Positions 11,170 through 23,752 are shown, numbered from the stretch's first letter. The stretch is DNA of 64,000 nucleotides from Candidula unifasciata (GCA_905116865.2 CAJHNH020008543.1:183283-247282); one strand, 5' to 3'. Notes: a model not told the origin generated them from the sequence alone. Numbers and translations are program-made.

Positions 11170-11815
11170 ACTGGAAGAGTTGATGGGGAATGGTAACTAT
11201 AGACTGGGAGTCTTGATGGGGAATGGTAACTATAGACTAGGAGTCTTGATGGGGAATGGTAACTACAGACTGGAAGTCTTGATGGGGAATGGGAACTGCA
11301 GACTGGGAGTCTTGATGGGGAATGGGAACTGGGGACTGGGAGTCTTGATGGGGAATGGTAACTATAGACTAGGAGCCTTCATGGGTAATGGTAACTATAG
11401 ACTGGGAGTCTTGATGGGGAATGGTAACTACAGACTGGGAGTCTTGATGGGGAATGGTAACTACAGACTGGAAGTCTTGATGGGGAATGGCTGCAGACTG
11501 GGAGTCTTTATGGGAAATGGGAACTGGGGAATGGAAACTGGGGAATGGAAACTGGGGACTGGGAGTCTTGATGGGGAATGGTAACTGCAGACTGGGAGTC
11601 TTGATGGGGAATGGGAACTGCAGACTGGGAGTGTTGATGGGGAATGGTAACTACAGACTGAAAGTCTTGATGGGGAATGGGAACTGCAGACTGGGAGTCT
11701 TGATTGGGAATGGAAACTGGGGAATGGGAACTGGGGACTGGGAGTCTTGATGGGGAATGGTAACTGCAGACTGGGAGTCTTGATGGGGAATGGTCACTAT
11801 AGACTTGGAGTCTTG
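11170..11815. repeat. 33-bp minisatellite, about 19 copies
   Basis: The unit contains gatggggaatggtaac, tatagactggga and gtctt. Period 33 keeps frames open on both strands. Confidence 0.93.
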
Positions 11816-11874
11816 AACAGTAAACATAGTGTATTTGTGGCACAGCCATAGACTGTGAGACATAATGGAGAGCT

Positions 11875-12345
11875 GCTACTCATGTGGGTGTTGACTGGGA
11901 GACTTAAGAGAAATTAATGATGATGTGTGGGAGGGTTTCCTTGACTGGGAGACTTAAGGGAGAACTGTAACCCATTTGGTTGTTGTACCCATAGCTGGGA
12001 GACAAGGGAGAACTGTAACCCATTTGGTTGTTGTACCCATAGCTGGGAGACTTAAGGGAGAACTGTAACCCATTTGGTTGTTGTACCCATAGCTGGGAGA
12101 CAAGGGAGAACTGTAACCCTGATGTGTGGGTGTTGTGCCCATAGACTGGATGACTTAAGGTGTAATGGTAACTCTGGTGTGTGGGTGCTGTTCCCATAGA
12201 CAGGGAGACACTAGGGAGGACCATAACATTGATATTTGGTGTTGTACCCTGGACTGGGAGATTTAAGGGAGAACTGTAACCCTGGGGTGAGGGTCTTGTT
12301 TTCTAGACTGGGAGACTTAAAGCAGAACTGTAACCCATGTGGGTA
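11875..12345. repeat. Minisatellite of about 50 bp, 8-9 copies
   Basis: Units contain gggagacttaagggagaac, tgtaacccatttggttg and ttgtacccatagct. Confidence 0.88.
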
Positions 12346-12419
12346 AAGCCATCACATGTGGATGTGAAGTCAAGGAGTAAGCCACCACACAATCTACTGA
12401 AGAATGATGTGCTGACAAC

Positions 12420-13385
12420 AACAGATAGCTGGCATGCACTAGCCAACAAAGAGTCACTGACTGACAGATAGCTGGCATGCACTAGCCAACAAAGACTGAC
12501 AGACTGACTGACAGATAGCTGGCATGCACTACAGATAGCTGGCATGCACTAAACAAAGAGTCACACTGACTGACAGATAGCTGGCATGCACTAGCCAACA
12601 AAGAGTCACTGACTGACAGATAGCTGGCATGCACTAGCCAACAAAGAGTCACTGACTGACAGATAGCTGGCATGCACTAGCCAACAAAGAGTCACTGACT
12701 GACAGATAGCTGGCATGCACTAGCCAACAAAGAGTGACTGACTGACAGATAGCTGGCATGCACTAGCCAACAAAGAGTCACTGACTGACAGATAGCTGGC
12801 ATGCACTAGCCAACAAAGAGTCACTGACTGACAGATAGCTGGCATGCACTAGCCAACAAAGAGTCACTGACTGACAGATAGCTGGCATGCACTAGCCAAC
12901 AAAGAGTCACTGACTGACAGATAGCTGGCATGCAATAGCCAATAAACAGAGTCACTGACTGTCAGACAGCACATAAGCACTAGCCAACAAAGAGTCACTG
13001 ACTGACAGATAGCTGGCATGCACTAGCCAACAAAGAGTCACTGACTGACAGATAGCTGGCATGCACTAGCCAACAAAGAGTCACTGACTGACAGATAGCT
13101 GGCATGCACTAGCCAACAAAGAGTCACTGACTGACAGATAGCTGCATGCACTAGCCAACAAAGAGCACAGATAGCCAACAAAAGAGTCACTGACTGACAG
13201 ATAGCTGGCATGCACTAGCCAACAAAGAGTGACTGACTGACAGATAGCTGGCATGCACTAGCCAACAAAGAGTCACTGACTGACAGATAGCTGGCATGCA
13301 CTAGCCAACAAAAAGTCACTGACAGATAGCTGGCATGCACTAGCCAACAAAGAGTCACTGACTGACAGATAGCTGGCATGCAAAA
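12420..13385. repeat. 43-bp minisatellite, about 22 copies
   Basis: The unit is built from ctgactgacagatagctggc and atgcactagccaacaaagag. Each contains the sub-palindrome GGCATGCACTAGCC. Copies are highly similar, with a few truncated units near 12530, 12950 and 13150. Confidence 0.93.
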
Positions 13386-13419
13386 TTTTATAGACAAAGA
13401 GTCACTGATGACAGATAAC

Positions 13420-13565
13420 TCAGCAAAGAGGGTGATGTGGTCAAAATCACACTGGCCCCTTTACTTCCCAGGACGGATGATATCTGTTGCCTACTCAAAG
13501 CTGGCATCCCCTGGGAGTCAAGGTAATTCTATGTCTCTAGTACAGTGCAGACCACTTAAGGCGAT
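13420..13565 (-). mobile_element. tRNA-derived SINE, family A, fragment
   Basis: It shares tgatgtggtca, acttcccaggac and ctgggagtcaaggtaatt with the reverse copies at 2697-2965 and 42328-42562. The tRNA head is absent. Confidence 0.6.
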
Positions 13566-13845
13566 CCCGGATGTGGTGAATTTCTGTTCTGAAGAACAAT
13601 CTGTTCATTGGAGGTCATATTTCTTGCTTGAATTTGTTTGTGGATAAAAATACTTTCTGATAAGAAAAACCACTTCTTGGGTCCCATGGAGTTCCCCTTA
13701 TAAGTTCTGCACTAGTCGAACAATTACTAATCAGTATATATAGGTAAAATGAAATCTCTCATGTGCCAGGTGATACGCCTCTTCTATTTGTTTGCACCCC
13801 CCCAACAGATAAAAATACTGCCCAGAGAAGAGTGCCTCTACTTAC

Positions 13846-13918
13846 ATCCATGCTGTCCTGTCTGTACAACCAGCGGTTCGCTGAACTCTCCCCATCCGAA
13901 CTCCGTCTGGGCGCGAAC
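13846..13918 (-). CDS. Eph: Eph exon: second FN3 domain, C-terminal part (copy 1)
   Basis: This 73-bp exon of 24 codons plus one base starts phase 0 after ttgttgcag and ends GGAT|gtaagt, phase 1. VRAQTEFGWGEFSEP corresponds to the vertebrate FN3-2 F-G region VRARTxxGYGxxS. It joins in frame to 32068-32276 upstream, and its phase-1 end joins in frame to the TM exon, so it completes a receptor without the second copy. It shares 18 of 24 aligned residues with the exon at 7302-7377, one gap allowed. Confidence 0.92.
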
Positions 13919-13974
13919 CTGCAACAACAGGAAGTTGGGCAATTCTGTCAAACTAGAACAGTATAAGTAAAACA

Positions 13975-14028
13975 TTTCTCTCTCTCTCTCTCTCTCCCTC
14001 TCTCTCTCTCCCCCCCCCCCCCCTCTCC
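13975..14028. repeat. CT and poly-C tract next to Eph exon 13846-13918
   Basis: The (TC)n run followed by 15 or more C lies about 55 bp above the exon's acceptor on the plus map, within the large intron. Confidence 0.85.
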
Positions 14029-14214
14029 CTGTCACCTATCAGTATCATTAGCAAGTACATCGATGTCCCTGCTCGGCATGTGCTTGTCTGACTGGATGTT
14101 CTCAACCAGGTCTCTTTGGCATCCACTATCCTCCTCTCCGTGGTGGTTGGCTGGCAAACGGATGAAGATGATCATATCTTTCCATTAAAAAAAATCACAG
14201 AAAACCAACAAGCC

Positions 14215-15485
14215 ACCTGCATCAATCACCCAGCCTGCTATGCATCGCAGCAGTTTCTCCACACCCAACCTGCCACATGTCCCAGCAGTTTCTCCACAGC
14301 CAACCTGCCATGTGTCGTAGCAGTATCTTCACACTCAACCTTCCACATGTCCCAGCAGTTTCTCCACACCCAACCGGCTACAATTCCCAGCAGTGTCTCC
14401 ACACCCAACCTGCCACGTGTCCCAGCAGTTTCTCCACACCCAATCTGCCAAGAGTCCCAGCAGTGTCTCCACACCCAATCTGCCAAGCGTCCCAGCAGTG
14501 TCTCCACACCCAATCTGCCATTGTCCCAGCAGTGTCTCCACACTCAATCTGCCATTGTCCCAGCAGTGTCTCCACACTCAATCTGCCATTGTCCCAGCAG
14601 TGTCTCCACACCCAATCTGCCATTGTCCCAGCAGTGTCTCCACACCCAATCTGCCAAGAGTCCCAGCAGTATCTCCACACCCAATCTGCCATTGTCCCAG
14701 CAGTGTCTCCACACTCAATCTGCCATTGTCCCAGCAGTGTCTCCACACTCAATCTGCCATTGTCCCAGCAGTGTCTCCACACCCAATCTGCCAAGAGTCC
14801 CAACAGCATCTCCACACCCAATCTGCCAAGAGTCCCAGCAGTGTCTCCACACTCAATCTGCCATTGTCCCAGCAGTGTCTCCACACTCAATCTGCCATTG
14901 TCCCAGCAGTGTCTCCACACTCAATCTGCCATTGTCCCAGCAGTGTCTCCACACTCAATCTGCCATTGTCCCAGCAGTGTCTCCACACTCAATCTGCCAT
15001 TGTCCCAGCAGTGTCTCCACACCCAATCTGCCAAGAGTCCCAGCAGTATCTCCACACTCAATCTGCCATTGTCCCAGCAATGTCTCCACACCCAATCTGC
15101 CAAGAGTCCCAGCAGTGTCTCCACACCCAATCTGCCATGTGTCCCAGCAGTATCTCCACACCCAATCTGCCATGTGTCCCAGCAGTGTCTCCACACCCAA
15201 TCTGCCATGTGTCCCAGCAGTATCTCCACACCCAATCTGCCAAGAGTCCCAGCAGTATCTCCACACCCAATCTGCCATGTGTCCCAGCAGTATCTCCACA
15301 CCCAATCTGCCAAGAGTCCCAGCAGTATCTCCACACCCAATCTGCCATGTGTCCCAGCAGTATCTCCACACCCAACCTGCCATGTGTCACAGCAGTATCT
15401 CCACACCCAATCTGCCAAGAGTCCCAGGAGTAACTCCACACCCAACCTGCCATGTGTCCCAGCAGTATCTCCACACCCAGTTCAG
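14215..15485. repeat. 34/35-bp minisatellite, about 37 copies
   Basis: The unit contains cccagcagtgtctccacac, ccaatctgcca and a variable end (agagt, ttgt or tgtgt) that defines subtypes arranged in blocks. The 34- versus 35-bp alternation shifts frame, which is why overlapping open frames of up to 457 codons appear in several frames. None is a gene. Confidence 0.95.
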
Positions 15486-15679
15486 GTAAACAAAAAGGCA
15501 ATTCCTGGTGAATTCCGCGCGGCTTTGATCTGCATATTTATAGCATCAATCAACAAACAATAAATCGGCACAGACCGCCAGTGACCGCCCCGCTCTATGT
15601 CTTCTCCAAGCTGTTGAGTGCATGCCCCCATTCATCACCACATGACCTTGACGGACTCAGAACTCGATCTATACTTCCT

Positions 15680-15772
15680 CTTTCTTCTTCTTCTTCTTCT
15701 TCTTCTTGTTCTTGTTCTTGTTCTTGTTCTTCTTCTTCTTCTTCTTCTTCCTTCTTCTTCTTCACCCTCCTC
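15680..15772. repeat. CTT/TTG microsatellite
   Basis: Imperfect (CTT)n with a (TTGTTC)n core. Confidence 0.9.
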
Positions 15773-15955
15773 CTCCTGGTCTTCCCTTGTTAACTCCCCA
15801 TTATCAACATCATCACTGTCTTTTCCTACATGCATACACAATTCTCAACCTATTGAAAATAACGTCCGTTCTTTTATTCGTCACTCTCCTCTTCTCTCTT
15901 TCCATCGAGCGAGTGAAATCAAGAGAGCGATAAAGAGCAAGAAAGAGAGCGAGAG

Positions 15956-16096
15956 AGGAAGAAGAAGCAGTAGAAGAAGAAGAAGAAGAAGAAGAAGAAG
16001 AAGAAGAAGAAGAAGAAGAAGAAGAAGAAGAAGAAGAAGAAGAAGAAGAAGAAGAAGAAGAAGAAGAAGAAGAAGAAGAAGAAGAAGAAGAAGAAG

Positions 16097-16133
<37 letters not shown>

Positions 16134-16134
16134 T
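15956..16134. repeat. (GAA)n followed by (CAA)n, 180 bp
   Basis: The array changes cleanly from GAA to CAA units at about 16098. The encoded poly-Arg and poly-Phe frames are artefacts. Confidence 0.95.
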
Positions 16135-16264
16135 CAAGAAAATATTACGAAACCTTTAGTACAGAAAATACGCGTATCTGTACTACCTTGTTTCAACTAG
16201 CGATCACAAACTACCAGTATTCCAGTATCGTGCCTCCGTACCAACTCCTAGCGATCACAAACTA

Positions 16265-16318
16265 CCCCTCCCCCCCCCCCCACCCCCCCCCCCCCCCCCC
16301 CCCCCCCAAAAAAAAACG
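16265..16318. repeat. Poly-C tract with A-run
   Basis: More than 40 C residues interrupted by a few A, ending in nine A. Assembly accuracy over such a run is doubtful. Confidence 0.9.
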
Positions 16319-16319
16319 G

Positions 16320-17675
16320 CCTCACAATAGTAGTCTTATTTCTCCAGACTTCACTATTCGCTCAATGAGATGCACTGTGTTCCTTGCAATCAGGAGATAT
16401 TGCCTCTCCTTCTTGTACTTCTATTGTTGGTTAGTCACGTGAAAAACCCGCACTGACCCTGTCCATTCTCTGGCGAAAAGAAGCTGGACAATGCAGGCCT
16501 TCTGTTGGCCGGAGGCAAGACAAATCCCGCAGAGAATGACAATTGTGAGAGGTTTAAAAAGTGCTAAATTTATGGCTCTATGGAGAAATATGAAATGTGT
16601 CTGCTAGCCCTCAAGTCCGATGATTTATTGGGAATATTGCGATTTTTATCGGAATCTCATTGGAATTTTCCTCAATCGAGTTTCCCAGGAAGAGTTTTCT
16701 CCCCTCGCTACGTGATTAAATGGATTCTGTCCCCTGAAATGAATGCGCGATAAAATGGCGTTTCCTAAACTTTGACAAATGCATTTACTTCAAAACCAGC
16801 GACCAACAACGTGATTGTGGATGTTGGTGCAGGGAAGCGATTGCATGACCGCTCACTCTCTCACTCTCACACACACGCACCCACGCGCGCGTCCAGATTC
16901 AGAGTCGCACAGGACGGGAGTCACCGGGACATGCAAGCCGAGAACCGTGTCTTCCTCTTCTACAGTAACACCAATAAACAAAACACATAAAGGTAACAAA
17001 TGTTTACTGGACTGCAGATTACTTTGTAACCATTCTTCTTCTTCTTCTTCTTCTTCTGCCTTCCTAATCCCCAATGAAGCATAGGCCCTCAACCAACTCA
17101 CGCCAAGTCGTTCTATCCTTTGCTATCGCGTGCAGCTCTCCCTCACGTCCTCACAATCTTTAAAACTTCCTTCTCTGTTCCTTTCTCCGTGTTTTGTGTG
17201 TGTGTGTGTGTGTGTGTGGGGGGGGGGTCATCCTTTATTCCTATGCCCCTGGGGGTTCCAGTGAAAAGACATTCTAGTTATATTGTTCTCTGGTTTTCCT
17301 TATTCCTGTCCTATCCAACGCCAGCGTCTTTTCTTTACCTCTTGGTCCACTCGAGCTTGCTTAGCTCTCTCGCAAAGCTCCACTTTTTTTTTTACGACAG
17401 AAGGGCTTTGATGTAACAGTTATACGTCTGAACGGGTTTCTGGGATTTGTTCCGGTCTGATTCTCGTTTTCGAGGTGTTGATCCTAAGGTCAGGAAACCT
17501 GAACGGGAACAAGGACACCCCACCCCTGCCCCTTATTTTCCCACAGACAGACAGATAGACAAATAGATATATAAATAGACAGAGAGAAGGAGACACTATG
17601 GTCTATGACACCCCCTCCCCTCACTTCCACAGATAGATAGGTCAGGGGTAGATGACAGGACGGCAACAGCACTGG
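16320..17675. other. Mostly unique stretch with (CTT)n and (GT)n tracts
   Basis: It contains (TTC)n at about 17036-17056 and (GT)n followed by poly-G at 17197-17227. No exon or RNA gene recognised. Confidence 0.5.
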
Positions 17676-17679
17676 ACCA

Positions 17680-18085
17680 TTGGTCAGCAATAAGGAGCAG
17701 CATCACTTGACCACTGACCAGAGGTAGATGATAGTATCAATCGACCACTGGTCAGCGACATATGGCAGTAGCCCTCGACCACTGGTCAGTGACAGAGGGC
17801 AATATAACTCGATCACTGGTCAGAGGTAGACGACAATATTACTCTACCACAGGTCAATGGTAGAGGGCAGTATCATTCGGCAATTGGTCAGCGATAGAAT
17901 GCAATATAACTCGACCACCAGTCAGCGACGGGGGGCATAATTCGACCACTGGTTATCGACAGATGGCAGGGGCATACCTCGACCTCTGGTCAGCGATAGA
18001 AGGCAATATAACTCGACCACTGATCAGCGACAGATGGCAGCAGCACTCGACCACTGGTCAGCGATAGACAGCAATACCATTGGTC
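17680..18085. repeat. Degenerate minisatellite of about 34 bp, 11-12 copies
   Basis: Units share ctcgaccactggtcagcgac and agagggcagtata. Confidence 0.8.
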
Positions 18086-18424
18086 AACAAAAGACGACAG
18101 TAAGACGCATCACCCGACCCTGGTGATCGACTGAAGCAAACAACAAACACCACTTGGCCACAGGTCAGCGTGAAATCTCCAGAGGCCACGTGAGCTGCAC
18201 TCTGTAAGAAAGACTCAGGCCCAGCGGCCAATCTATGGGCGAGTCCAGTGTCAGTGCCCTGGTGGCGTGAGCAGAAAATTCCAGAACAAGTGGTCGCCCC
18301 GGTCACTCGTACTCCATGATCACTGGCCGAGGCAAATACATCCTGTCTCACAACCACTTGGTCCATTGACTAACCTGTCCAAACATGGGACACAATTCTG
18401 TGACATTACAGCCACACCCAGGCT

Positions 18425-18690
18425 GGACGCAGTCGCCATGGTGTAGCCGCAAGAGGCTCACCTGCGGATCTGACGGTCTTGGGTTCAGGTCCTGAGTCGA
18501 ACTGTTTTTTTTTTTTTAATGACCCTGGCTCCTAACCTTGAGTGGGTAACAGGTGTAGTCTTGGGAAGTAAAGGTGACCGGCATTTTGCTGACTACATCT
18601 CTCACTAAGTGCCGATTGGTCTATAAATATAGCTCTAGACTATATGCCCAATACGCCTAAAGGCATGGAAAAGGGACGGTTAGTTACTTA
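18425..18690 (+). mobile_element. tRNA-derived SINE, family A, full-length-like copy
   Basis: The head has catggtgtagccgc and box B gggttcaggtcc. Then come a T-run, accctggctcctaacc, gaagtaaaggtgaccggc, gccgattggtctataaa, and the 3' end atgcccaatacgcctaaagg. This is the clearest copy of the family in the window. Confidence 0.78.
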
Positions 18691-19059
18691 CTAGGCTGAA
18701 CTTCACAGTTTACCTCGTAACTGTCCTGGGCCTCTAATATAACCTTTCAGTTGAACGCGGTTTCTTTGACGAGACCTGAGGGGATACTCATCGGACTAGT
18801 GGCACATTGCACTTTGCGTCACAGGGTGTTAATCGCTCTGTGTGTGATCCTAGTGGCGTACATCTTCACCTACTCCTTCCTCTCCCTAAAGTCCATGCCG
18901 TGTTGCTTTGGTAGTCATGTCTATCCACAACTTTCTGTCTCGTGTACTTTAAGCCAACTCTGAAACGGATGATTCTCTGTGCCATGACGTCAGACTGACT
19001 AACATATTTTCTGTCGGTCTCCTTCTTCCTCTCCTTCCCTCTAACTTTCCTACTGCTGC

Positions 19060-19235
19060 TACGATGTAGGACGTTGCAGAACCAACCCCAGCACTGTTTG
19101 GCTGTTGTGGTTTTTTTTTTTTTCTAGGCAAATGTTATGCTTAATAGTTTGCTATACGGTCAGATCTCGGTAGCACTGTCGAAACCAACGCAAGACAAAC
19201 CGCCCGCAGCTGGGATCGAACTCGGCATTACGCAT
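19060..19235 (-). mobile_element. SINE family C copy
   Basis: It contains ggacgttgcagaacca, ctaggcaaatgtt, actgtcgaaaccaacgcaag and the reversed box B gctgggatcgaac (tRNA head at the right end). Confidence 0.65.
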
Positions 19236-19258
19236 CATGGTCGCAACTCTTAAGCCTG

Positions 19259-19470
19259 TTCCTCGTGTAGCTGTTGAACAATCTGTGGTAATCCCGAATG
19301 TTACTTGAACCCTTTGGTTGTCTTACTATTCCTCGTGTAGCTGTTGAACAATCTGTGGTAATCCCGAATGTTACTTGAACCCTTTGGTTGTCTTACTATT
19401 CCTCGTGTAGCTGTTGAACAATCTGTGGTAATCCCGAATGTTACTTGAACCCTTTGGTTGTCTTACTGTG
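19259..19470. repeat. 70-bp tandem repeat, three near-identical copies
   Basis: The blocks at 19261, 19331 and 19401 each begin cctcgtgtagctgttgaaca and appear identical, except that the last copy diverges at its end. Such identity implies a recent duplication or gene-conversion event. Confidence 0.95.
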
Positions 19471-19682
19471 CCTATTTAACCCATACTGATCGAAACAACT
19501 ATCAAAAGTAGGTTTAAAAAGATACTTAGGAATCACTGAGTTTAAGGATACCTGCCGAGGACTGAAAGAGTTAAAGTCATCCAAGGTCACTTTTGAAGCT
19601 AGTGGCGTATCGGGCATACGATGCCAGTATAGGTCAACCGGCACTGGATTAGAGACGCGGTCAAGATAACACCTGCAGCTTT

Positions 19683-19704
19683 TATCCCCCCCCCCCCCCC
19701 CCTT
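19683..19704. repeat. Poly-C run
   Basis: About 18 consecutive C residues. A poly-G run lies nearby at about 19760. Confidence 0.9.
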
Positions 19705-19873
19705 CCCCAGGATATTACCTGTAACCATTTCAGGCTAGCAGCCTAGTCTAATTTTAGGGGAGGGGGGGGGGGTGGGAATCGCGACTCGAATCGGATTTAA
19801 ACCATAGACTTTAAGCCGGCAGGCGATGGGCTAGCCACAAACCCATGGTGACTCTCTTGGTCAATTATGGTTC

Positions 19874-19877
<4 letters not shown>

Positions 19878-19961
<84 letters not shown>
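19878..19961. repeat. (TA)n microsatellite, about 42 units
   Basis: Perfect AT dinucleotide repeat of about 84 bp; a short second one lies at 20213-20232. Confidence 0.97.
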
Positions 19962-19964
<3 letters not shown>

Positions 19965-20567
19965 ACTACAGTATTTCCACAAAATGACTAGAAACTGTTT
20001 TTTTTTTTATTAAGTAAAAGACGCACTCATTTTCCAACAATATAGGGTCTGAAAACAGCGTGCGTCTTATACAATGGTAGTAGATTTGTACCAAATGATG
20101 TGTTAGAAAATATTCCGCACAGGGCCTTATTCGGGAACGCCTGTTCACGGGCGACATAAAATGGAAAAAGGGATACAATAACTTCATGTAATCATGTAAG
20201 TTTTTAAAATTCTTATATATATATATATATATTAGAATTTTGTTATATATTCGGCCTCAAAATCAGGGTGCGTCTTATACAAGGGATCATCTCATACTTG
20301 GGGAAATAGGGTTAGTATATTAGTATGCTGACAGAAAATTATCTCCATGTGTTATGACTGCAAGCATCTCCGTTTCCATCACTGATCAACTATTTGTGTT
20401 GGCTGACATGTGCGGCGACTGTCATTTCTGGCCAATATATCAGCATCTAAGCTGTCTAACAGAGACACAGAGAGTCAATGAATGGGCAGGCAGGCATACA
20501 AACAGTCTGAGGGGCCGACGGAGAGACAGATATGCAAAAGGTCAGACGGACGAAATTACGGAGAGAC

Positions 20568-20757
20568 ATAGTGATTGGCAATGGACGGACAGAGGGACAT
20601 AGTGACTGGCAATGGACGGACAGAGGGACATAGTGATTGGCAATGGACGGACAGAGGGACATAGTGATTGGCAATGGACGGACAGAGGGATATAGTGAGT
20701 AGCAATGGACGGACAGAGGGATGTAGTGAGTGGCAATGGACGGACAGAGGGACAGGC
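20568..20757. repeat. 31-bp minisatellite, 6 copies
   Basis: The unit contains tagtgattggcaatggac and ggacagaggga. Frames across it are artefacts. Confidence 0.9.
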
Positions 20758-21351
20758 AGAAGAAAAGGCTGACGAGACGACCGAGGCAGTGGGTATGGAA
20801 CCTCAGACTGATACACAGAGATAGAGTCAGAAATACAGACAGGCGGCTTATGGACAGAATGAAGATAGGTCAGACAGACAGACATACAGATAGACATATA
20901 AACAGATTAACTTAAAGAAAGCAACAAGAATGCATCTAACAGCAGCAAGTGGTTTGGTGACGATGAATCTAGCCCCCCCCCCCCCCCCCCCAATCCTATT
21001 TTCCCCAGGAAACGTCCAGTAATGTCTAATCTGCTTAGTTCCACCAACAGGACCCCTCTGATAGCATTACCTCCGGACCCCGGGGGAGACGGCGTGGGAG
21101 ACTGGAGGGATCCGTCAACGTCAGCCCAGGTTGGTTGGGTGTCTGCCTGACACAAACCACACCCTGGCCCATTCCAGTGTTCTGCCGAGCTCCGTAAGTC
21201 TGAGGTCACAACGTAATCGACCCACCGGCACAGGCCTACTTTTTTTTTAGTGGGACTGCGGACGGGGGTTGGTGGGGGAGGGGAGGGGCAGTGCTGGACC
21301 TATGTCTGGCAGAGCTTCGGTGGATGCCAGGCGTTGCAGAAATGCCGCTCT

Positions 21352-21640
21352 AGCTTGAGAGAAATCACATTCCGACACTGGGGAACTTATATCACAATAG
21401 AAAAGTCACATTCCGACACTGTGGAACTTATATCACAATAGAAAAGTCACATTCCGACACTGGGGAACTTATATCACAATAGAAAAGTCACATTCCGACA
21501 CTGGGGAACTTATATCACAATAGAAAAGTCACATTCCGACATTAGAAAAAGAAATCCTTTTCTGACATTGGAGAAATTACATTCTAGCATTAGAGAGATC
21601 ACATTCCGACATTCGGTAGAGAAATGGCACTATGATATTA
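21352..21640. repeat. 41-bp minisatellite, 4 good copies and degenerate ends
   Basis: The unit contains gtcacattccgacactgggg and aacttatatcacaatag. Shorter derived units with cattccgacatt follow to about 21640. Confidence 0.9.
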
Positions 21641-21961
21641 GAGAGTGGCCAAATCTCATAGCAGGAGCATGTCAAGGATTTTCTGTTCAGGAATTCGGGT
21701 GTGCGGGATAAACAGACTGATATATTGGATGCTGCTGCTACTCTGGACGGCGAGCTATTTAATGATAAAGCGGGCGTGTTAAACGCTCTCTTTGATCAAC
21801 TGGACAGTACAACAGTACATACAGAGAGCCGTGGAGATGGTGACGGAGTAAGATGGAGAGGAAGGATGAGAAGGAGAAGAAGACGAAGGAAAAGAGAAGA
21901 AGAAGAAAAGAATGAGTAAGAGGAGAATACACAGACACAAATATTCATTTAACATGAAGTG

Positions 21962-22125
21962 TAAAAGTAAAGTGAAGATCGATTTTCACGCCTCTTAGGC
22001 TCATCGGGCATATGGGAAGAGCACCAATATTTTTACAGACCAATCGGCACTAGGTGGGTAATGTGGTCAGCATTACGCCGGCCGTCTTTACTTCCCCAGC
22101 ACATACATCCTGGTACCCATCGAAC
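21962..22125 (-). mobile_element. tRNA-derived SINE, family A, 5'-truncated copy
   Basis: It carries cgcctcttaggctcatcgg, gcatatgggaagagc, accaatcggcact and acgccggccgtc in reverse orientation. The tRNA head is missing. Confidence 0.7.
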
Positions 22126-22273
22126 ATGAAGTGTGTCAAGAGTTAAATCTAAAACACACTTTCACAAGTTGATCCAATAGACCACCCTCATTTGTTGTGG
22201 TCATAAATGTGACTACATTTGTAAGGAGCGGGGCAGAACAAGACTATGATGATGAGAAAAGAAGAAGAAGAAG

Positions 22274-22276
22274 AAT

Positions 22277-22326
<50 letters not shown>

Positions 22327-22385
22327 AATGATGATGATGATGATGATGATGAAGAAGAAGGAGGAGGAGGAGAAGAAGGAGAAGA
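22274..22385. repeat. (GAT)n/(GAA)n/(GGA)n compound trinucleotide tract
   Basis: About 24 GAT units with one GATAAT interruption, then GAA and GGA units. It yields a spurious poly-Met frame. Confidence 0.95.
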
Positions 22386-22956
22386 GCCCCGCCCAGTTAT
22401 GCCAAGTTGACCGAGGGAAGAGAACAGAGGAAGACAACAACCCTGGACGACGCGGTAGGTGCTGGGTGAAAGATAAGACAAGACATGGTTGTGTAGATGA
22501 CGGGGACCTCACAGCCGGGCGATGATAGATGACAGCAATTGAATCTAGGGCCCAAAACTCCGGGGAAATCAGGGTATTTGTCAGAGGCGGGACGGCAGCG
22601 CCATCAGATCGATAGCTGCGGCCAGAAGACATAAATATGACGGGATCAGTCCGGGAGATATTTGTTTTATGTGAAAACAGTTGACAACAAAGAGGGAAAT
22701 ACATTATATGGGACACCGCAGTAGTCAGAAACATATGTTTATGCTGTAATAGGTAACAACCAGGCGATATCACTGTATGAAAGCGCACGCTTGCTAGAAA
22801 TATATGTGGTTTAAGATAGCTCAAATGAAAATGTGAAGGACGATGGAATCATAGATTTGCCGTGGGCCCACGAGCTAAGACAATGCATAAATATGGTGAC
22901 CCGCGATAGTCATTTTCAATCTTTAACGATTAACTTCATAATCATCATCATTAATT
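22386..22956. other. Unique intron stretch
   Basis: No feature recognised. Lies within the 18-kb Eph intron between 32068 and 13918. Confidence 0.5.
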
Positions 22957-23752
22957 CTCTTAATGCCTAGTGGCACATGAGGCTTCAGAAAGGACTTTCC
23001 ATGCTTTCCTGTCCTGTGCAATCTTCAGTGCAGTTTTCCATGTCAGAGATGCCGCATTCAGGTCACTCTCCATCGTTCGTCTCCATGTTGTTTTTGTGCG
23101 CCCCTTCTTTCTTTTTCCCTCTGGTGTCCAAGTAAGAGCTGTTTTGGCAGGTATATCAGTATTCATTGTCATAACGTGGCCAAGCCATTTCCATCTTCTC
23201 TTGGTTATCATACTGTCAAGAGTTTTTTGGTTTGTGACTTGAAGTAGTTTAGTGTTTGAGATTGTATCTGGCCAGAAAGTTTTGATAATTCTACGTAGAC
23301 ATGTGTGGTGGAAGGTGGACAGCTTGTGTGCATCCTTTTTGGTCATTCTCCAGCATTTTGCTCCATAAAGAATAACTGGTAAGATAATGCTCTTGTAGAG
23401 TCGAAGTTTCGTTCCTCTGCAGTAACTATTGGATTTCCAATTTTGCCCCATCCTTTTAAAAGCAGCTCTAGCTTTGTTCAGGCGTGACTGTATGTCTATC
23501 TCTGTCCCTCCCAGTAGGGACACCACACTGCCAAGATATGTGAAATGTTCTACATTTTCAAGCGTTTGGTTATTTATGGTCACTTGTTGTTGGTTTGGAC
23601 TGTTTGTCATGATCTTAGTTTTCCGTGTATTTATTCTCAGTCCCACCATTTCTGCTGTGCTATTTAGTCTGTTACTTTTTTTTATTGTATATGTTCATGC
23701 TTATGTGATAGGAGTGCTATATCATCTGCAAAATCAAGGTCCTCAAGTATGG
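22957..23752 (-). pseudogene. Non-LTR retrotransposon, 5'-truncated reverse transcriptase C-terminal part
   Basis: A 229-codon minus frame (22960-23649) reads GLRINTRKTKIM, FTYLGSVVS, ARAAFKRMGQNWKS, LYGAKCWR, KRRWKWLGHVMTM and GKRKKGRTKTTWRRT. This is the thumb and C-terminal region of RTE-like LINE reverse transcriptases, ending in DRKAWK. Just upstream, in another frame, the catalytic box FADD is visible at 23721-23732 within LDFADDIALLSH. A run of eight A (minus) between the two causes a frameshift. The endonuclease and most of the polymerase are missing, so this is a dead 5'-truncated insertion inside an Eph intron. Clade assignment is from motif resemblance only. Confidence 0.88.

Noticed and set aside
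14116..15563. Overlapping frames of 457, 428 and 346 codons
   Set aside because: Three overlapping plus-strand frames all translate the same 34/35-bp repeat, the signature of a satellite rather than a protein.
15619..16442. 274-codon frame with poly-Arg and poly-Thr
   Set aside because: Runs through (CTT)n, (GAA)n, (CAA)n and poly-C tracts. Low complexity only.
22188..22525. Poly-Met, poly-Ser and poly-Ile frames around 22.3 kb
   Set aside because: Translations of (GAT)n and (GAA)n.
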